Shown piece after piece: positions 10,706 to 20,379 of a stretch of 64,000 bases of DNA. Numbering within the stretch: position 1 is the first letter of the stretch; every line of letters starts with the position of its first letter. Below the pieces are notes generated by a model. That model was not told where the DNA came from. It worked only from the letters and a program-made list of their open reading frames with translations, and did no database searches. The translations under genes were made by a program, and so were the position numbers. The stretch covers positions 372,001 to 436,000 of the forward strand of contig NZ_MCGB01000057.1 of assembly GCF_001699815.1 (NCBI RefSeq), in the 5' to 3' direction. The stretch comes from Ralstonia pickettii. GTDB taxonomy: Bacteria; Pseudomonadota; Gammaproteobacteria; Burkholderiales; Burkholderiaceae.

Positions 10706-11623
10706 TCAGCCGCGACGGCGTGACAGCAGCGCCATACCGGCAAGCACCAGCGCGCTGCCGGCAATCTGCCAAATCGTGATCGGCTCGCCCAGCAGCCACC
10801 AGCCCAGCAGCAGTGTCGACACCGGCCCGATCATGCCTGCCTGCGACGCCACGGGCGCACCCACGCGCGCCACCGCCATCATCGTCATCGTGACCGGCGC
10901 CACCGTACAGAACACCGAGTTGATGGTCGACAGCCCGTACACCTGCCAAGGCAACACCAGCGCCGACACCGGCCGCAGTACCAGAAACTGGACGATACAG
11001 GCCGCGGTCGACACGCACATCGCATAGGCGACGAGCCGCATCGATCCCACGCGTTTGACCAGCTCACCGCTGGCCAGCAGATAGATACCGTAGCTGACGG
11101 CGCTGGCGAGCACCAATCCGCCGCCCAGCCAGACGTTGTTACCGCCCAGGTTTAGGTCGTGCGCGAACACCAGCACGATGCCGGCATAGGCCAGCGCCAG
11201 CGACACCCACTGCAAGCCTGTAATGCGCCGCTTGAATACCGTCGACGTAATCAGCAGCACGAACGACGGTGTCAGAAACAGAATCAGCCGCTCCAGCCCT
11301 GCCGTGATGTATTGCAGGCCGAGGAAGTCGAGAAAGCTGGAGAGGTAATAGCCGATGAGGCCCAAGCCGACGATGCGCCAGCGGTCTGCCACGGCCAGGG
11401 GCTGCGCACGGCGCGACTGCCACCACCCCATCGCCATGAACAGCGGTGCGGCCAGGAGCATGCGCAGGGTGATGACCATGACGGCATCCACCTGATAGCG
11501 GTACATCAGCTTGGCGACGATGGCCTTGGCGGAGAACAGCACGGCGCCCGCGGACGCAAGCAGCAGACCGCCGGTGTCGGTAGTTCTTACGGGCGTGGTA
11601 GACGCAGAAGACGCTGTGGTCAC
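10706..11623 (-). CDS. DMT/EamA family transporter
   Basis: About 305 residues with ten hydrophobic segments in two EamA repeats, typical of the drug/metabolite transporter superfamily (inner membrane, often amino acid or metabolite export). The chosen start is a GTG at 11623 (VTTASSAS). The frame is open to 11779, but that segment looks non-coding and overlaps the divergent promoter of the NCS1 gene, so the start is uncertain. Its stop is about 40 bp upstream of the SDR gene start, so all four minus-strand genes could be co-transcribed. Substrate unknown. Confidence 0.82.
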   Translation of the reverse strand: MTTASSASTTPVRTTDTGGLLLASAGAVLFSAKAIVAKLMYRYQVDAVMVITLRMLLAAPLFMAMGWWQSRRAQPLAVADRWRIVGLGLIGYYLSSFLDFLGLQYITAGLERLILFLTPSFVLLITSTVFKRRITGLQWVSLALAYAGIVLVFAHDLNLGGNNVWLGGGLVLASAVSYGIYLLASGELVKRVGSMRLVAYAMCVSTAACIVQFLVLRPVSALVLPWQVYGLSTINSVFCTVAPVTMTMMAVARVGAPVASQAGMIGPVSTLLLGWWLLGEPITIWQIAGSALVLAGMALLSRRRG

Positions 11624-11731
11624 AACGGGGCGAGAGAGAGATGCGGGCGGTGTTGGAGAGCGTCGTCGATTGTATTGGAATTCAACAAAACGTTCCGGCG
11701 CGGGGTGCGCTGCACTTGGCACAGCTTTCGC

Positions 11732-11759
11732 TTGGGCACGCTGGTGACCGCCGTACAAT
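11732..11759 (+). promoter_or_regulatory. Candidate sigma-70 promoter of the NCS1 permease gene
   Basis: TTGGGC at 11732-11737 and TACAAT at 11754-11759 with a 16-bp spacer, about 50 bp upstream of the permease ATG. TACAAT occurs as a possible -10 upstream of several plus-strand genes in this window, including upp and hemF. Confidence 0.5.
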
Positions 11760-11807
11760 CGCGCCTGCATTCCGAACATCTACAACGACAACGGATCCCA
11801 CATCGAC

Positions 11808-13286
11808 ATGAGCCAAACCACCTCTGCCGCATTCTCTGCGGACGCCGCCGGGGCACCCGACCCGACCCTCTGGAACGAAGACCTCAACCCCACCCCGCCC
11901 GCCGCCCGCACCTGGACGGCCACCAACTACGCCGCGCTGTGGGTGTCGATGGTGGTGTCGGTGCCGGCCTATATGTTGGCTTCGGGCCTGATGAGTGAGG
12001 GCATGAACTGGTGGCAGGCCGTGCTGACGGTGTTCCTCGGCAACCTGATCGTGCTCGTGCCGATGGTGCTGGTGGGGCACGCGGGTACCAAGTACGGCAT
12101 TCCCTTCCCTGTGCTGGTGCGGGCCTCGTTCGGCGTGCGCGGTGCGCAGTTGCCGGCCATTCTGCGGGCCATCGTGGCGTGCGGCTGGTTCGGCATCCAG
12201 ACGTGGCTGGGCAGCCAGGCGATCTACACGATCCTCAACGTCGTCACGGACAACATGCTGGTCGGCAGCAATATTCCGGGGCTGGGCATCAACCCGGGCC
12301 AGGGATTCTGCTTCCTGCTGTTCTGGGCGCTGCACATCTGGCTGATCACCAAGGGGCTCGAATCGATCAAGCGCTTCCAGGCGCTGGCCACCCCGCTGCT
12401 GATTCTGGCCGCGCTGGGCCTGGTCTGGTGGGCGTATACCAATGCGGGCGGCTTTGGCCCGATGCTGTCGGCGCCGTCGGCGTTTGCGGCGGGCGGCAAG
12501 CGCGCCGGCGAGTTCTGGGGCTTCTTTTGGCCGTCGCTCACCGCCATGGTCGGCTACTGGGCCACGCTGGCGCTGAACATTCCCGACTTCACCCGCTTCG
12601 CGCGCAGCCAGCGCGATCAGCTTGTCGGGCAGGCAGTCGGCCTGCCGCTGCCGATGGGGCTGCTGGCCCTGGTGGCCGTGCTGGTCACGTCGTCCACGGT
12701 GGTCATCTACGGTCAGGCCATCTGGGATCCGGTCACGCTGGCCGGCAAGATGACCGGCCCGTCGGTCATCGTGGCCCTGCTGGCGCTGATCACCGCCACG
12801 CTGATGACGAACATCGCCGCCAACGTGGTCTCGCCGGCGTATGACTTCTCGAACCTGGCGCCGCATCGCATCTCGTTCCGAACCGGCGGCTACATCACGG
12901 CAGGCATCGGCCTGGCGATAATGCCGTGGAAGATCCTGGAAACCACCAAGGGCTACATCTTCACGTGGCTGGTCGGCTATGGCGCGCTGCTCGGCCCCGT
13001 GGCCGGGATCATGATGGTCGACTACTTTCTGGTGCGCCGCACCGTGCTCAAGACCGGCGAGCTATTCCGCGTAGACGGCCCGTACGGTTACGGCAACGGC
13101 TGGAACGGCCGCGCTATCGCCGCGCTGGTCATCGGCGTGCTGCCCAATCTGCCGGGCTTCTTCAAGCAGGCGGGATTCGTCGCCAGCGTGCCCGGCGTAT
13201 TCGAAGCGCTGTACACGTATGCGTGGTTCGTGGGCCTGGCGATTTCCGCCGTGGTGTATGTGATCCTGATGCGCGGCCGCCGTTGA
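11808..13286 (+). CDS. NCS1 family nucleobase:cation symporter
   Basis: 492-residue inner-membrane transporter of the NCS1 (cytosine/uracil/thiamine/allantoin) family with about 12 membrane segments. The N-terminus has NEDLNPTPPAARTWTATNYA followed by an ALW segment, the conserved entry to the first helix, and the region with FGVRGAQLPAILRAIVACGW matches the family. The next gene, 65 bp downstream in the same direction, is uracil phosphoribosyltransferase, so uracil is the likeliest substrate. That is inferred from context, not from binding residues. Allantoin or hydantoin transport remains possible. Confidence 0.9.
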   Translation: MSQTTSAAFSADAAGAPDPTLWNEDLNPTPPAARTWTATNYAALWVSMVVSVPAYMLASGLMSEGMNWWQAVLTVFLGNLIVLVPMVLVGHAGTKYGIPFPVLVRASFGVRGAQLPAILRAIVACGWFGIQTWLGSQAIYTILNVVTDNMLVGSNIPGLGINPGQGFCFLLFWALHIWLITKGLESIKRFQALATPLLILAALGLVWWAYTNAGGFGPMLSAPSAFAAGGKRAGEFWGFFWPSLTAMVGYWATLALNIPDFTRFARSQRDQLVGQAVGLPLPMGLLALVAVLVTSSTVVIYGQAIWDPVTLAGKMTGPSVIVALLALITATLMTNIAANVVSPAYDFSNLAPHRISFRTGGYITAGIGLAIMPWKILETTKGYIFTWLVGYGALLGPVAGIMMVDYFLVRRTVLKTGELFRVDGPYGYGNGWNGRAIAALVIGVLPNLPGFFKQAGFVASVPGVFEALYTYAWFVGLAISAVVYVILMRGRR

Positions 13287-13351
13287 GCGCTTCCAAAATC
13301 GACCCGGGGCGCGCCGGTACAATGCGCCCCATCTGAGAATCCGTTGCCGCC

Positions 13352-14002
13352 ATGAAACAAGATCCGCGCTTTCCGAACCTGTCCATCCTCAATCACCCGC
13401 TGATCCAGCACAAGCTCACGCACATGCGCGACAAGGACACGTCCACGCGCACGTTCCGCGAGCTGCTGCGTGAGATCACACTGCTGATGGGCTATGAGAT
13501 CACGCGCAACCTGCCGCTGACCAGCCGCCACATCGACACGCCGATGGGCCCGATGGAAGCGCCCGTCATCGCGGGCCGCAAGCTGGCCGTGGTGCCAGTG
13601 CTGCGTGCAGGCGTGGGCATGAGCGACGGGCTGGTGGAGCTGATTCCGTCGGCGCGTATCGGTCATATCGGCGTGTACCGCGATGACCAACACCGTCCGG
13701 TGGAATACCTCGTGCGGCTGCCCGACCTGGAAGACCGCACCTTCATCCTGTGCGATCCGATGGTCGCCACCGGTTACTCGGCCGTCCACGCGGTCGACGT
13801 GATGAAGAAACGCGGCGTGCCCGACGAGAACATCCTGTTCCTGGCACTCGTGGCGGCGCCCGAAGGCGTGGAGGTGTTCCAGAAGGCGCATCCGGGCGTG
13901 AAGCTGTTTGTGGCGTCGCTCGATTCGCACCTGGATGAAAACGCCTACATCATCCCGGGCCTGGGCGATGCGGGCGACCGCCTGTTCGGCACGAAAAACT
14001 GA
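13352..14002 (+). CDS. upp: Uracil phosphoribosyltransferase
   Basis: 216-residue cytoplasmic salvage enzyme making UMP from uracil and PRPP. The PRPP loop [11 protein letters not shown] begins at about residue 134, and the C-terminal uracil-binding segment [17 protein letters not shown] is present. Length and termini are those of bacterial Upp. It follows the NCS1 permease; a TACAAT at 13318-13323 may give it a promoter of its own as well. It converges with the HerA-like ATPase gene, with a shared terminator in between. Confidence 0.96.
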   Translation: MKQDPRFPNLSILNHPLIQHKLTHMRDKDTSTRTFRELLREITLLMGYEITRNLPLTSRHIDTPMGPMEAPVIAGRKLAVVPVLRAGVGMSDGLVELIPSARIGHIGVYRDDQHRPVEYLVRLPDLEDRTFILCDPMVATGYSAVHAVDVMKKRGVPDENILFLALVAAPEGVEVFQKAHPGVKLFVASLDSHLDENAYIIPGLGDAGDRLFGTKN

Positions 14003-14020
14003 TCGCGCATTCTCAGCGCA

Positions 14021-14049
14021 AACAAAAACAGCCGGCAATGCCGGCTGTT
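14021..14049 (-). terminator. Terminator between upp and the HerA-like ATPase gene
   Basis: Inverted repeat AACAGCCGGC / GCCGGCTGTT (14027-14036 and 14040-14049) with a short AAT loop. The minus strand continues with a T-rich tail (complement of 14021-14027), so it fits best as terminator of the minus-strand ATPase gene. The plus-strand tail is weaker, but it may also stop upp transcripts. Confidence 0.75.
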
Positions 14050-14071
14050 GTCTTTGGTACGTCGGAAGCGC

Positions 14072-15634
14072 TCAGCGCCTCTTCGATCCGCCCAGAATGC
14101 TGCCCAGCACGCCGCGCACGATTTCGCGCCCGACGGTTGAACCGATGGTGCGCATCGTCGACTTGGCCAACGTTTCGACAATCGAATCGCCACGGCCGCT
14201 GCGGCCCGTACCCTTTGTGAGGATCGAGCCGACATCGCCCAGCCAGCCGCCGCTCTCCTGTGGCGCGGGCGCGGGCGCCGATGCGGGTGCTGAACCAGTC
14301 GATGCCCCGAAATCCGTGCCGATGGAACCCGGTGCAGGCGCCGATGTCGCCCCGCCCTTCGCCACGCGGCCGTTCAGGATTTCGTACGCCGATTCGCGGT
14401 CGATTGCCGTGTCGTAGCGGCCGGCCACCAGCGAATTCGTCATCAGCTCGCGGCGCTCGTCGTCCGAGATCGGGCCGATGCGCGACGCGGGCGGGACGAC
14501 AAACGCACGCTGCGTGATCTCCGGGCGACCGCCCTCGTCCAGCATGGAAATCAGCGCCTCGCCCACGGCCAGTTCGCCGATGGCCTCTTCGATGCTGAAC
14601 TCCGGGTTCGCGCGCATCGTGGTGGCCGCGGCCTTCACGGCCTTCTGGTCGCGCGGTGTGAACGCCCGGAGCGCGTGCTGCACGCGGTTGCCGAGCTGGC
14701 CGAGCACCGTGTCCGGCACGTCGGCCGGGTTTTGCGTCACGAAGTACACGCCCACGCCCTTCGAGCGGATCAGCCGCACCACCTGCTCCACCTTCTGCAG
14801 CAGCGACGGCGGCGCATCGTTGAACAACAGGTGCGCCTCGTCAAAGAAGAAGGCGAGCTTGGGCTTGTCCACGTCGCCCACCTCCGGCAGATGCTCGAAC
14901 AGTTCGGAGAGCAACCACAGCAGGAACGTCGCGTACAACTTGGGCGCGTTGAGCAGCTTGTCGGCCGCCAGGATGTTGATCACGCCCTGGCCGCGCACGG
15001 TCTGCATCAGGTCATTGATATCGAGCATGGGCTCGCCGAAGAACTGGTCTGCGCCCTGCTCTTCCAGCGCGATCAGGTTGCGCTGAATGGCCCCGATGCT
15101 GGCCGATGAGATGTTTCCGTACTTGTTCGTGTAGTCCGAAGAATGCTCGCCAACGTGCTGGAGCATCGCGCGCAGGTCTTTCATGTCAAGCAGCGCAAGG
15201 CCCGAGTCGTCCGCAATCTTGAAGACGAGATTCAGCACACCGGTCTGGATGTCGTTCAGCTCCAGCATGCGCGAGAGCATCAGCGGGCCCATGTCGGACA
15301 CGGTGGCGCGCACGGGGTGGCCGCGCTCGCCATACACATCCCATAGCGTGACGGGGCAACAAGCCCATTGCGGCTCTTCCAGGCCGCGCTCCTGCAGGCG
15401 AGCCTTGAGCTTGTCGTTCGGTTGGCCGGCCTGCGAAATGCCGGCCAGATCACCTTTCACATCAGCCAGGAAAACCGGTACGCCAATCTTCGACAGGCCC
15501 TGGGCGATCGTTTGCAGGGTGACGGTCTTGCCGGTGCCGGTGGCGCCGGTGATCAAGCCATGCCGGTTGGCGAGCTGGGGCAACAGCACCAACTCCGCTT
15601 TGGCGTTCTTGGCAATCAGGATGGGATCGGTCAT
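14072..15634 (-). CDS. HerA-like helicase/ATPase (DUF853)
   Basis: 520-residue P-loop ATPase of the DUF853/HerA-C family. Walker A GATGTGKT lies at about residues 28-35 and Walker [11 protein letters not shown] in the middle. The C-terminal part carries a Pro/Ala/Gly-rich linker, then a conserved tail with [20 protein letters not shown]. HerA relatives are hexameric DNA translocases; the DUF853 branch, common in proteobacteria, has no settled role. The ATG at 15634 gives the normal N-terminus [10 protein letters not shown]; the open frame further upstream is not convincing. It is divergent from yebC. Confidence 0.88.
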   Translation of the reverse strand: MTDPILIAKNAKAELVLLPQLANRHGLITGATGTGKTVTLQTIAQGLSKIGVPVFLADVKGDLAGISQAGQPNDKLKARLQERGLEEPQWACCPVTLWDVYGERGHPVRATVSDMGPLMLSRMLELNDIQTGVLNLVFKIADDSGLALLDMKDLRAMLQHVGEHSSDYTNKYGNISSASIGAIQRNLIALEEQGADQFFGEPMLDINDLMQTVRGQGVINILAADKLLNAPKLYATFLLWLLSELFEHLPEVGDVDKPKLAFFFDEAHLLFNDAPPSLLQKVEQVVRLIRSKGVGVYFVTQNPADVPDTVLGQLGNRVQHALRAFTPRDQKAVKAAATTMRANPEFSIEEAIGELAVGEALISMLDEGGRPEITQRAFVVPPASRIGPISDDERRELMTNSLVAGRYDTAIDRESAYEILNGRVAKGGATSAPAPGSIGTDFGASTGSAPASAPAPAPQESGGWLGDVGSILTKGTGRSGRGDSIVETLAKSTMRTIGSTVGREIVRGVLGSILGGSKRR

Positions 15635-15718
15635 GGCGTTTGGACGAGGATCAATCTGGGGGGGCAACACACCGGCCACTCGACCAGACGGACGGGGCGG
15701 CGGGCGTGTGCAGCATGC

Positions 15719-15724
15719 TAAAAT
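15719..15724 (+). promoter_or_regulatory. Candidate -10 element of the yebC gene
   Basis: TAAAAT in the 173-bp divergent gap between the HerA-like gene and yebC, 84 bp upstream of the yebC ATG. No matching -35 is clear, so this is a weak assignment. Confidence 0.3.
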
Positions 15725-15807
15725 CCGCGACCGATTATAGAGCGTGCAGGTGGCGTCAAACCGCCATCTGGGCGCCAGATTCCACTGCATTCCGCTCGGA
15801 GAGTTTC

Positions 15808-16533
15808 ATGGCCGGTCATTCCAAATGGGCCAACATCAAGCATAAGAAAGCCGCTGCCGACGCCAAGCGCGGCAAGATTTGGACGCGCCTGATCAAGGAA
15901 ATCACCGTGGCGGCCCGTCTGGGCGGCGGCGATGCCGACTCCAACCCGCGCCTGCGCTTGGCCATGGACAAGGCCACCGACGCGAACATGCCCAAGGACA
16001 ACATCAACCGCGCCATCCAGCGCGGCGTGGGTGGCCTGGAAGGCGCAAACTACGAAGAAATCCGCTACGAAGGCTACGGCATCAACGGCGCCGCCGTGAT
16101 CGTCGACTGCCTGACCGACAACCGCACGCGCACCGTGGCCGAAGTCCGTCACGGGTTCGACAAGTACGGCGGCAACATGGGCACATCGGGCTCCGTCGCG
16201 TTCCTGTTCGACCACATCGGCCAGTTCATCTTTGCCCCCGGCACGCCCGAAGACAAGCTGATGGACGCCGCGCTCGAAGCCGGCGCCGATGACGTCATCA
16301 CGCACGACGACGGCTCGCTCGAAGTCATTTGCCCGCCCCACGATTTCGCCAAGGTCAAGACCGCGCTGGAAGCCGCCGGCTTCAAGGCCGAACTGGCCGA
16401 AGTCATCATGAAGCCGCAGACCGAAGTCGTGTTCACCGGCGAAGACGCGGTCAAGATGCAGAAGCTGCTCGACGTCCTGGAAAACCTGGACGACGTGCAG
16501 GAAGTCTTCACCAACGCGGTCATCGGGGAGTAA
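15808..16533 (+). CDS. YebC/PmpR family transcription/translation regulator
   Basis: 241-residue protein of the YebC family, with the invariant N-terminus [16 protein letters not shown] and, further on, [20 protein letters not shown] and [14 protein letters not shown]. Members act as DNA-binding regulators (PmpR) or help ribosomes through proline stretches; which applies here cannot be read from the sequence. The frame is open upstream, but the ATG at 15808 gives the family start. A strong terminator separates it from purD. Confidence 0.95.
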   Translation: MAGHSKWANIKHKKAAADAKRGKIWTRLIKEITVAARLGGGDADSNPRLRLAMDKATDANMPKDNINRAIQRGVGGLEGANYEEIRYEGYGINGAAVIVDCLTDNRTRTVAEVRHGFDKYGGNMGTSGSVAFLFDHIGQFIFAPGTPEDKLMDAALEAGADDVITHDDGSLEVICPPHDFAKVKTALEAAGFKAELAEVIMKPQTEVVFTGEDAVKMQKLLDVLENLDDVQEVFTNAVIGE

Positions 16534-16550
16534 GCCCCGGACACGCGCAT

Positions 16551-16585
16551 AACGGCGATCGACCTCACGATCGCCGTTTTTGTTT
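16551..16585 (+). terminator. Rho-independent terminator after yebC
   Basis: Stem AACGGCGATCG (16551-16561) with CGATCGCCGTT (16568-16578), followed by a T-rich run. It lies 17 bp after the yebC stop and upstream of purD. Confidence 0.85.
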
Positions 16586-16628
16586 TCCAGATTTCGAATC
16601 GGATTTTGCAATTTCAGGTAGGTACAGC

Positions 16629-17897
16629 ATGAAAGTGATGGTGGTCGGTTCGGGCGGTCGAGAGCACGCCCTGGCATGGAAGCTGGCGCGCTCGCCCAAG
16701 GTACAGGTGGTGTACGTGGCCCCGGGCAACGGCGGCACGGCGCTCGACAAACGCCTGCAGAACCTCCCGATCACGGATCCGGAAGTGCTGGCCGCCTTTG
16801 CCGAGCGCGAGGGCATCCACTTCACGGTGGTCGGCCCGGAAGCGCCGCTGGCCGCCGGCATCGTCGACCTGTTCCGCGCCAAGGGCCTGCGCATCTTCGG
16901 GCCGACCAAGGCCGCCGCGCAGCTCGAATCGTCGAAGGATTTCGCCAAGGCATTCATGCATCGTCACGGCATTCCGACCGCCAAGTACCAGACCTTTAGC
17001 GATGCTGCGCAGGCACATGCGTACGTTGACCAGGAAGGCGCCCCGATCGTCGTCAAGGCCGATGGCTTGGCCGCAGGCAAGGGCGTGGTCGTGGCGATGA
17101 CGGCTGAAGAAGCGCACAGCGCCATCGACATGATGCTGGCCGACAACCGCCTGGGCGACGCCGGTGCGCGCGTGGTGATCGAAGAATTTTTGGCCGGCGA
17201 AGAAGCCAGCTTCATCGTCGTGTGCGACGGCAAGAACGTCGTGGCACTGGCCACCAGCCAGGACCACAAGCGCCTGCTCGACGGCGACGCCGGCCCCAAC
17301 ACGGGCGGCATGGGCGCCTACTCGCCCGCCCCGGTGGTCACGCCCACGCTGCACGCCCGCGCGCTGCGCGAGATCATCATGCCGACCATCCGCGGCATGG
17401 AGAAGGACGGCATTCCGTACACCGGTTTCCTGTATGCCGGCCTGATGATCGACGCCGAAGGCAATCCCAAGACGCTCGAATTCAACTGCCGCATGGGCGA
17501 TCCGGAAACGCAACCCATCATGGCGCGCATGAAGACCGACCTGTACGACGTGCTCGACCGTGCCATCGACGGCAAGCTCGACGGCATGGAGCTGGATTGG
17601 GACCGCCGCACCGCGCTGGGCGTGGTGATGGCTGCCCACAACTATCCGGACACGCCGCGCAAGGGCGACGTCATCACCGGCATCCCGAAGGAAACCGAAG
17701 ACAGCGTCACCTTCCATGCCGGCACCACGCTCAAGGACGGCGTGCTGACCACCAACGGCGGCCGGGTGCTGTGCGTGGTGGGCCTGGCCGATACCGTCAA
17801 GGCAGCCCAGCGTGCCGCGTACAACGCCATCGAGCAGATCCACTTTGACGGCGCCCAGTACCGTACCGATATCGGACATCGCGCCATCCGCCATTGA
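16629..17897 (+). CDS. purD: Phosphoribosylamine-glycine ligase
   Basis: 422-residue ATP-grasp ligase (GAR synthetase), step two of purine synthesis: phosphoribosylamine plus glycine and ATP gives GAR. It starts with MKVMVVGSGGREHALAWKL, the signature N-terminus. The ATP-grasp region shows VKADGLAAGKGVVV, and the metal/ADP-binding part reads LEFNCRMGDPE. Family length is normal. The ATG at 16629 follows the yebC terminator by about 45 bp. It is followed after 156 bp by hemF in the same direction. Confidence 0.96.
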   Translation: MKVMVVGSGGREHALAWKLARSPKVQVVYVAPGNGGTALDKRLQNLPITDPEVLAAFAEREGIHFTVVGPEAPLAAGIVDLFRAKGLRIFGPTKAAAQLESSKDFAKAFMHRHGIPTAKYQTFSDAAQAHAYVDQEGAPIVVKADGLAAGKGVVVAMTAEEAHSAIDMMLADNRLGDAGARVVIEEFLAGEEASFIVVCDGKNVVALATSQDHKRLLDGDAGPNTGGMGAYSPAPVVTPTLHARALREIIMPTIRGMEKDGIPYTGFLYAGLMIDAEGNPKTLEFNCRMGDPETQPIMARMKTDLYDVLDRAIDGKLDGMELDWDRRTALGVVMAAHNYPDTPRKGDVITGIPKETEDSVTFHAGTTLKDGVLTTNGGRVLCVVGLADTVKAAQRAAYNAIEQIHFDGAQYRTDIGHRAIRH

Positions 17898-17968
17898 GCG
17901 ACAGCCCGCCGCGCTGATGCCCCACGATGGGGCAGGCGCGGCATCCGTCACCCCGGGTGATCCCCAAC

Positions 17969-17995
17969 TTGCCCCCGCGGCCCGCCCGCTACAAT
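17969..17995 (+). promoter_or_regulatory. Candidate promoter of the hemF operon
   Basis: TTGCCC at 17969-17974 and TACAAT at 17990-17995 with a 15-bp spacer, 59 bp upstream of the hemF ATG. A GC hairpin TGCCCCA/TGGGGCA lies upstream at about 17919-17935 without a T run. The short spacer makes this tentative. Confidence 0.35.
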
Positions 17996-18053
17996 GGTGA
18001 CAACCGTATGACTCGGCCCGACTCGCCGCTACGAGCAGCCCCCTTCTGATCGC

Positions 18054-18962
18054 ATGGATACCCAAGCCGTCCGCGCCTACCTGCTGGACCTGCAGGACCG
18101 CATCACCACTGCCGCCAGCGCGCTGGACGGCGGCACGTTCGTCACCGACGCATGGGAGAAGCCGCCCACCGAGCGCCTGCGCGGCAGCGGCCGCACCCGC
18201 ATCCTGGAAGGCGGCGCGCTGCTCGAGCGCGGCGGCGTCGGTTTTTCGCACGTGATGGGCGACACCCTGCCCCCGTCGGCGACCGCCAACCGGCCCGAAC
18301 TGGCCGGGCGGGGTTTCGAGGCGATGGGCGTGTCGCTGGTCTTCCATCCGCGCAACCCCTACGTGCCGACGGTGCACATGAATGTGCGCTGCTTCGTCGC
18401 CGTGCGCTCCGATGCCGCCCCCGTCTGGTGGTTCGGCGGCGGCATGGACCTCACGCCCTATTACGGCTTCACCGAAGACGCCTCGCATTTCCACCGCACC
18501 TGCCAGGGCGCCCTTGCCCCCTATGGCGACGAGTTGTACCCGCGCTTCAAGCAATGGTGCGACGACTATTTCTATCTGAAGCACCGCAAGGAAGCGCGCG
18601 GCATCGGCGGCATCTTCTTCGACGACTTTGCGGAGCTGGGCTTCGAGCGCAGCTTCGAGATGATGCGCTCCGTCGGCGACGCCTTCCTGCCTGCGTGGCT
18701 GCCCATCGCCGAACAACGCCACGCGACGGCCTATGGTGAGCGCGAACGCGCCTTCCAGGCCTATCGCCGTGGCCGCTATGTCGAGTTCAATCTGGTATTC
18801 GACCGCGGCACGCTGTTCGGCCTGCAAAGCGGCGGCCGCGCGGAATCGATCCTCATGTCGATGCCGCCGGTGGCCAACTGGCGCTACGACTGGCAGCCGG
18901 AACCGGGCTCGCCGGAGGCCGCGCTATACACCGATTTCCTGCCGGCGCGCGACTGGGTATGA
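18054..18962 (+). CDS. hemF: Oxygen-dependent coproporphyrinogen III oxidase
   Basis: 302-residue cytoplasmic enzyme that decarboxylates coproporphyrinogen III to protoporphyrinogen IX using O2. Conserved segments include [10 protein letters not shown] with the metal-binding His, [31 protein letters not shown] and, near the C-terminus, [11 protein letters not shown]. Length matches the proteobacterial enzyme. Its TGA overlaps the nadD ATG, starting a tight plus-strand row of housekeeping genes. Confidence 0.97.
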   Translation: MDTQAVRAYLLDLQDRITTAASALDGGTFVTDAWEKPPTERLRGSGRTRILEGGALLERGGVGFSHVMGDTLPPSATANRPELAGRGFEAMGVSLVFHPRNPYVPTVHMNVRCFVAVRSDAAPVWWFGGGMDLTPYYGFTEDASHFHRTCQGALAPYGDELYPRFKQWCDDYFYLKHRKEARGIGGIFFDDFAELGFERSFEMMRSVGDAFLPAWLPIAEQRHATAYGERERAFQAYRRGRYVEFNLVFDRGTLFGLQSGGRAESILMSMPPVANWRYDWQPEPGSPEAALYTDFLPARDWV

Positions 18963-19669
18963 CGCTTCCCACGTTCGTGCGCCCCACTCTCGATCGCCCC
19001 TACCGGCTTGGCTTGCTGGGCGGCACGTTCGATCCGCCACACGTCGGCCACATCGCCCTGGCCGAACTGTGCATTGCCCGCCTCGACCTCGATGAGCTGC
19101 TGTGGATTCCGACCGGCGTGTCGTGGCAGAAGGCCGCCGACATCACACCCGCTCCGCTGCGCTTCGCCATGACCGAACTGGCCGCCAAAGCGGTACGCGG
19201 CGGCCGCGCCCGTGTCCATGTGAGCGGCATGGAAGTCGATCGCCACGGCCCCAGCTACACCATTGACACCGTGCGCGAATTGCGCGGCGTCTACGGCCCG
19301 GACACCTCCATGGCGTGGCTGATGGGCGCCGACCAGCTCGTCGGCCTGGACACCTGGCACGGCTGGCAAGACCTGTTCGAATACGTCCACTTGTGCGTCG
19401 CCACACGCCCGGGTTTCGACCTCCAGGCACTGCATGTGCCGGTACAGCGCGAGCTCGATGTGCGCCGAGGCGACACAGCATTGATACAATGCGCACCCGC
19501 CGGCCATATGTGGATCGACCAGACCCTGGCCGTCGACCTGTCATCCACCCGCCTGCGCCAGCAGCTGGCCACCGGCGCGCGCTGTGACACCGACCTGCCC
19601 GCCGGCGTGGCCGACCTGATCCAATCGCATTCGCTGTACCGCCGTGCCAATGGCACGGTCAGTGCCTGA
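18959..19669 (+). CDS. nadD: Nicotinate-nucleotide adenylyltransferase
   Basis: 236-residue nucleotidyltransferase joining nicotinate mononucleotide and ATP to deamido-NAD in NAD synthesis. The motif [11 protein letters not shown] at residues 21-31 holds the HxGH catalytic pair (His28, His31), and the C-terminal [11 protein letters not shown] supplies the SxTxxR signature. ATGA overlap with hemF. An intrinsic terminator lies just after its stop, before rsfS. Confidence 0.95.
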   Translation: MTLPTFVRPTLDRPYRLGLLGGTFDPPHVGHIALAELCIARLDLDELLWIPTGVSWQKAADITPAPLRFAMTELAAKAVRGGRARVHVSGMEVDRHGPSYTIDTVRELRGVYGPDTSMAWLMGADQLVGLDTWHGWQDLFEYVHLCVATRPGFDLQALHVPVQRELDVRRGDTALIQCAPAGHMWIDQTLAVDLSSTRLRQQLATGARCDTDLPAGVADLIQSHSLYRRANGTVSA

Positions 19670-19670
19670 C

Positions 19671-19701
19671 CGCGTGATTGACCACCTTCACGCGCTTTTT
19701 T
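19671..19701 (+). terminator. Intrinsic terminator between nadD and rsfS
   Basis: Stem CGCGTGA (19671-19677) with TCACGCG (19688-19694), then a T run to 19701. It stands inside an otherwise compact gene row, only 40 bp before the rsfS start, so it may act as a partial stop or attenuator. Confidence 0.7.
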
Positions 19702-19740
19702 GACCTTTTTCTCGCCTTTTAAACGTTCTTCTCACTCAGT

Positions 19741-20358
19741 ATGGATATTCGCAAACTACAACGCGTGATCGTCGACGCGCTCGAAGACGTCAAGGCGCAA
19801 GACATCAAGGTCTTCAATACGACGCACCTGACCGAACTGTTCGACCGCACGGTCATTGCCAGCGGCACCTCCAACCGCCAGACCAAGGCCCTCGCCGCCT
19901 CCGTGCGTGACGCCGTCAAGGAAGCCGGCGGCCACATCATCGCCGTGGAAGGCGAAGACGTGGGCGAATGGGTGCTGGTCGACTGCGGCGACGCCGTGGT
20001 CCACATCATGCAGCCGCAGCTGCGCCTGTACTACAACCTCGAAGAGATCTGGGGTGACAAGCCGGTGCGCATCGAACTCGGCGGCACCGGCAAGCGCGGC
20101 CTGCCCAAGGCCAGTGAAGGTTACGACGACGAGGAAGACGAGGCCGAAGAGGTCACGCCCGCCAAGCGCCGGACCACCAAGCCGAAGCTGGCTGGTGAGC
20201 GCCCGACCAAGGCCGCCGCACCGGCCAAGAAGGCTCCTGCCAAGACCGCCCCCAGGAAGCCGGCCACCAAGCGCGCACCCGGCACAGGCAAGCCCGCCAC
20301 GAAGACGGCCGCAAAGACGGCCACCAAGCGCGCGCCAGCCAAGAAGCGCGCGGCGTAA
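19741..20358 (+). CDS. rsfS: Ribosome silencing factor RsfS with long basic tail
   Basis: The first 120 residues are a normal RsfS/Iojap domain, which binds L14 on the large subunit and blocks subunit joining in starvation: it opens MDIRKLQRVIVDALEDVKAQ and holds EGEDVGEWVLVDCGDAVVHI. The family usually ends near residue 105-130; here about 70-80 further residues follow. This tail starts with an acidic DDEEDEAEE patch and becomes a Lys/Ala/Pro/Thr-rich repeat (KKAPAKTAP, KPATK, KRAPAKKRAA) resembling histone H1-like tails. It is followed 21 bp later by rlmH, a partner conserved in bacteria. Confidence 0.93.
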   Translation: MDIRKLQRVIVDALEDVKAQDIKVFNTTHLTELFDRTVIASGTSNRQTKALAASVRDAVKEAGGHIIAVEGEDVGEWVLVDCGDAVVHIMQPQLRLYYNLEEIWGDKPVRIELGGTGKRGLPKASEGYDDEEDEAEEVTPAKRRTTKPKLAGERPTKAAAPAKKAPAKTAPRKPATKRAPGTGKPATKTAAKTATKRAPAKKRAA

Positions 20359-20379
20359 CGTCTGGCAGACCGTCTCACC

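Noticed and set aside
17919-17935. Hairpin TGCCCCA/TGGGGCA after purD as a terminator
   Set aside because: There is no T run after the stem, so it does not qualify as an intrinsic terminator.
16614-18827. A 737-codon open frame on the minus strand opposite purD and hemF
   Set aside because: Shadow frame over two well-identified genes; no recognisable protein features.
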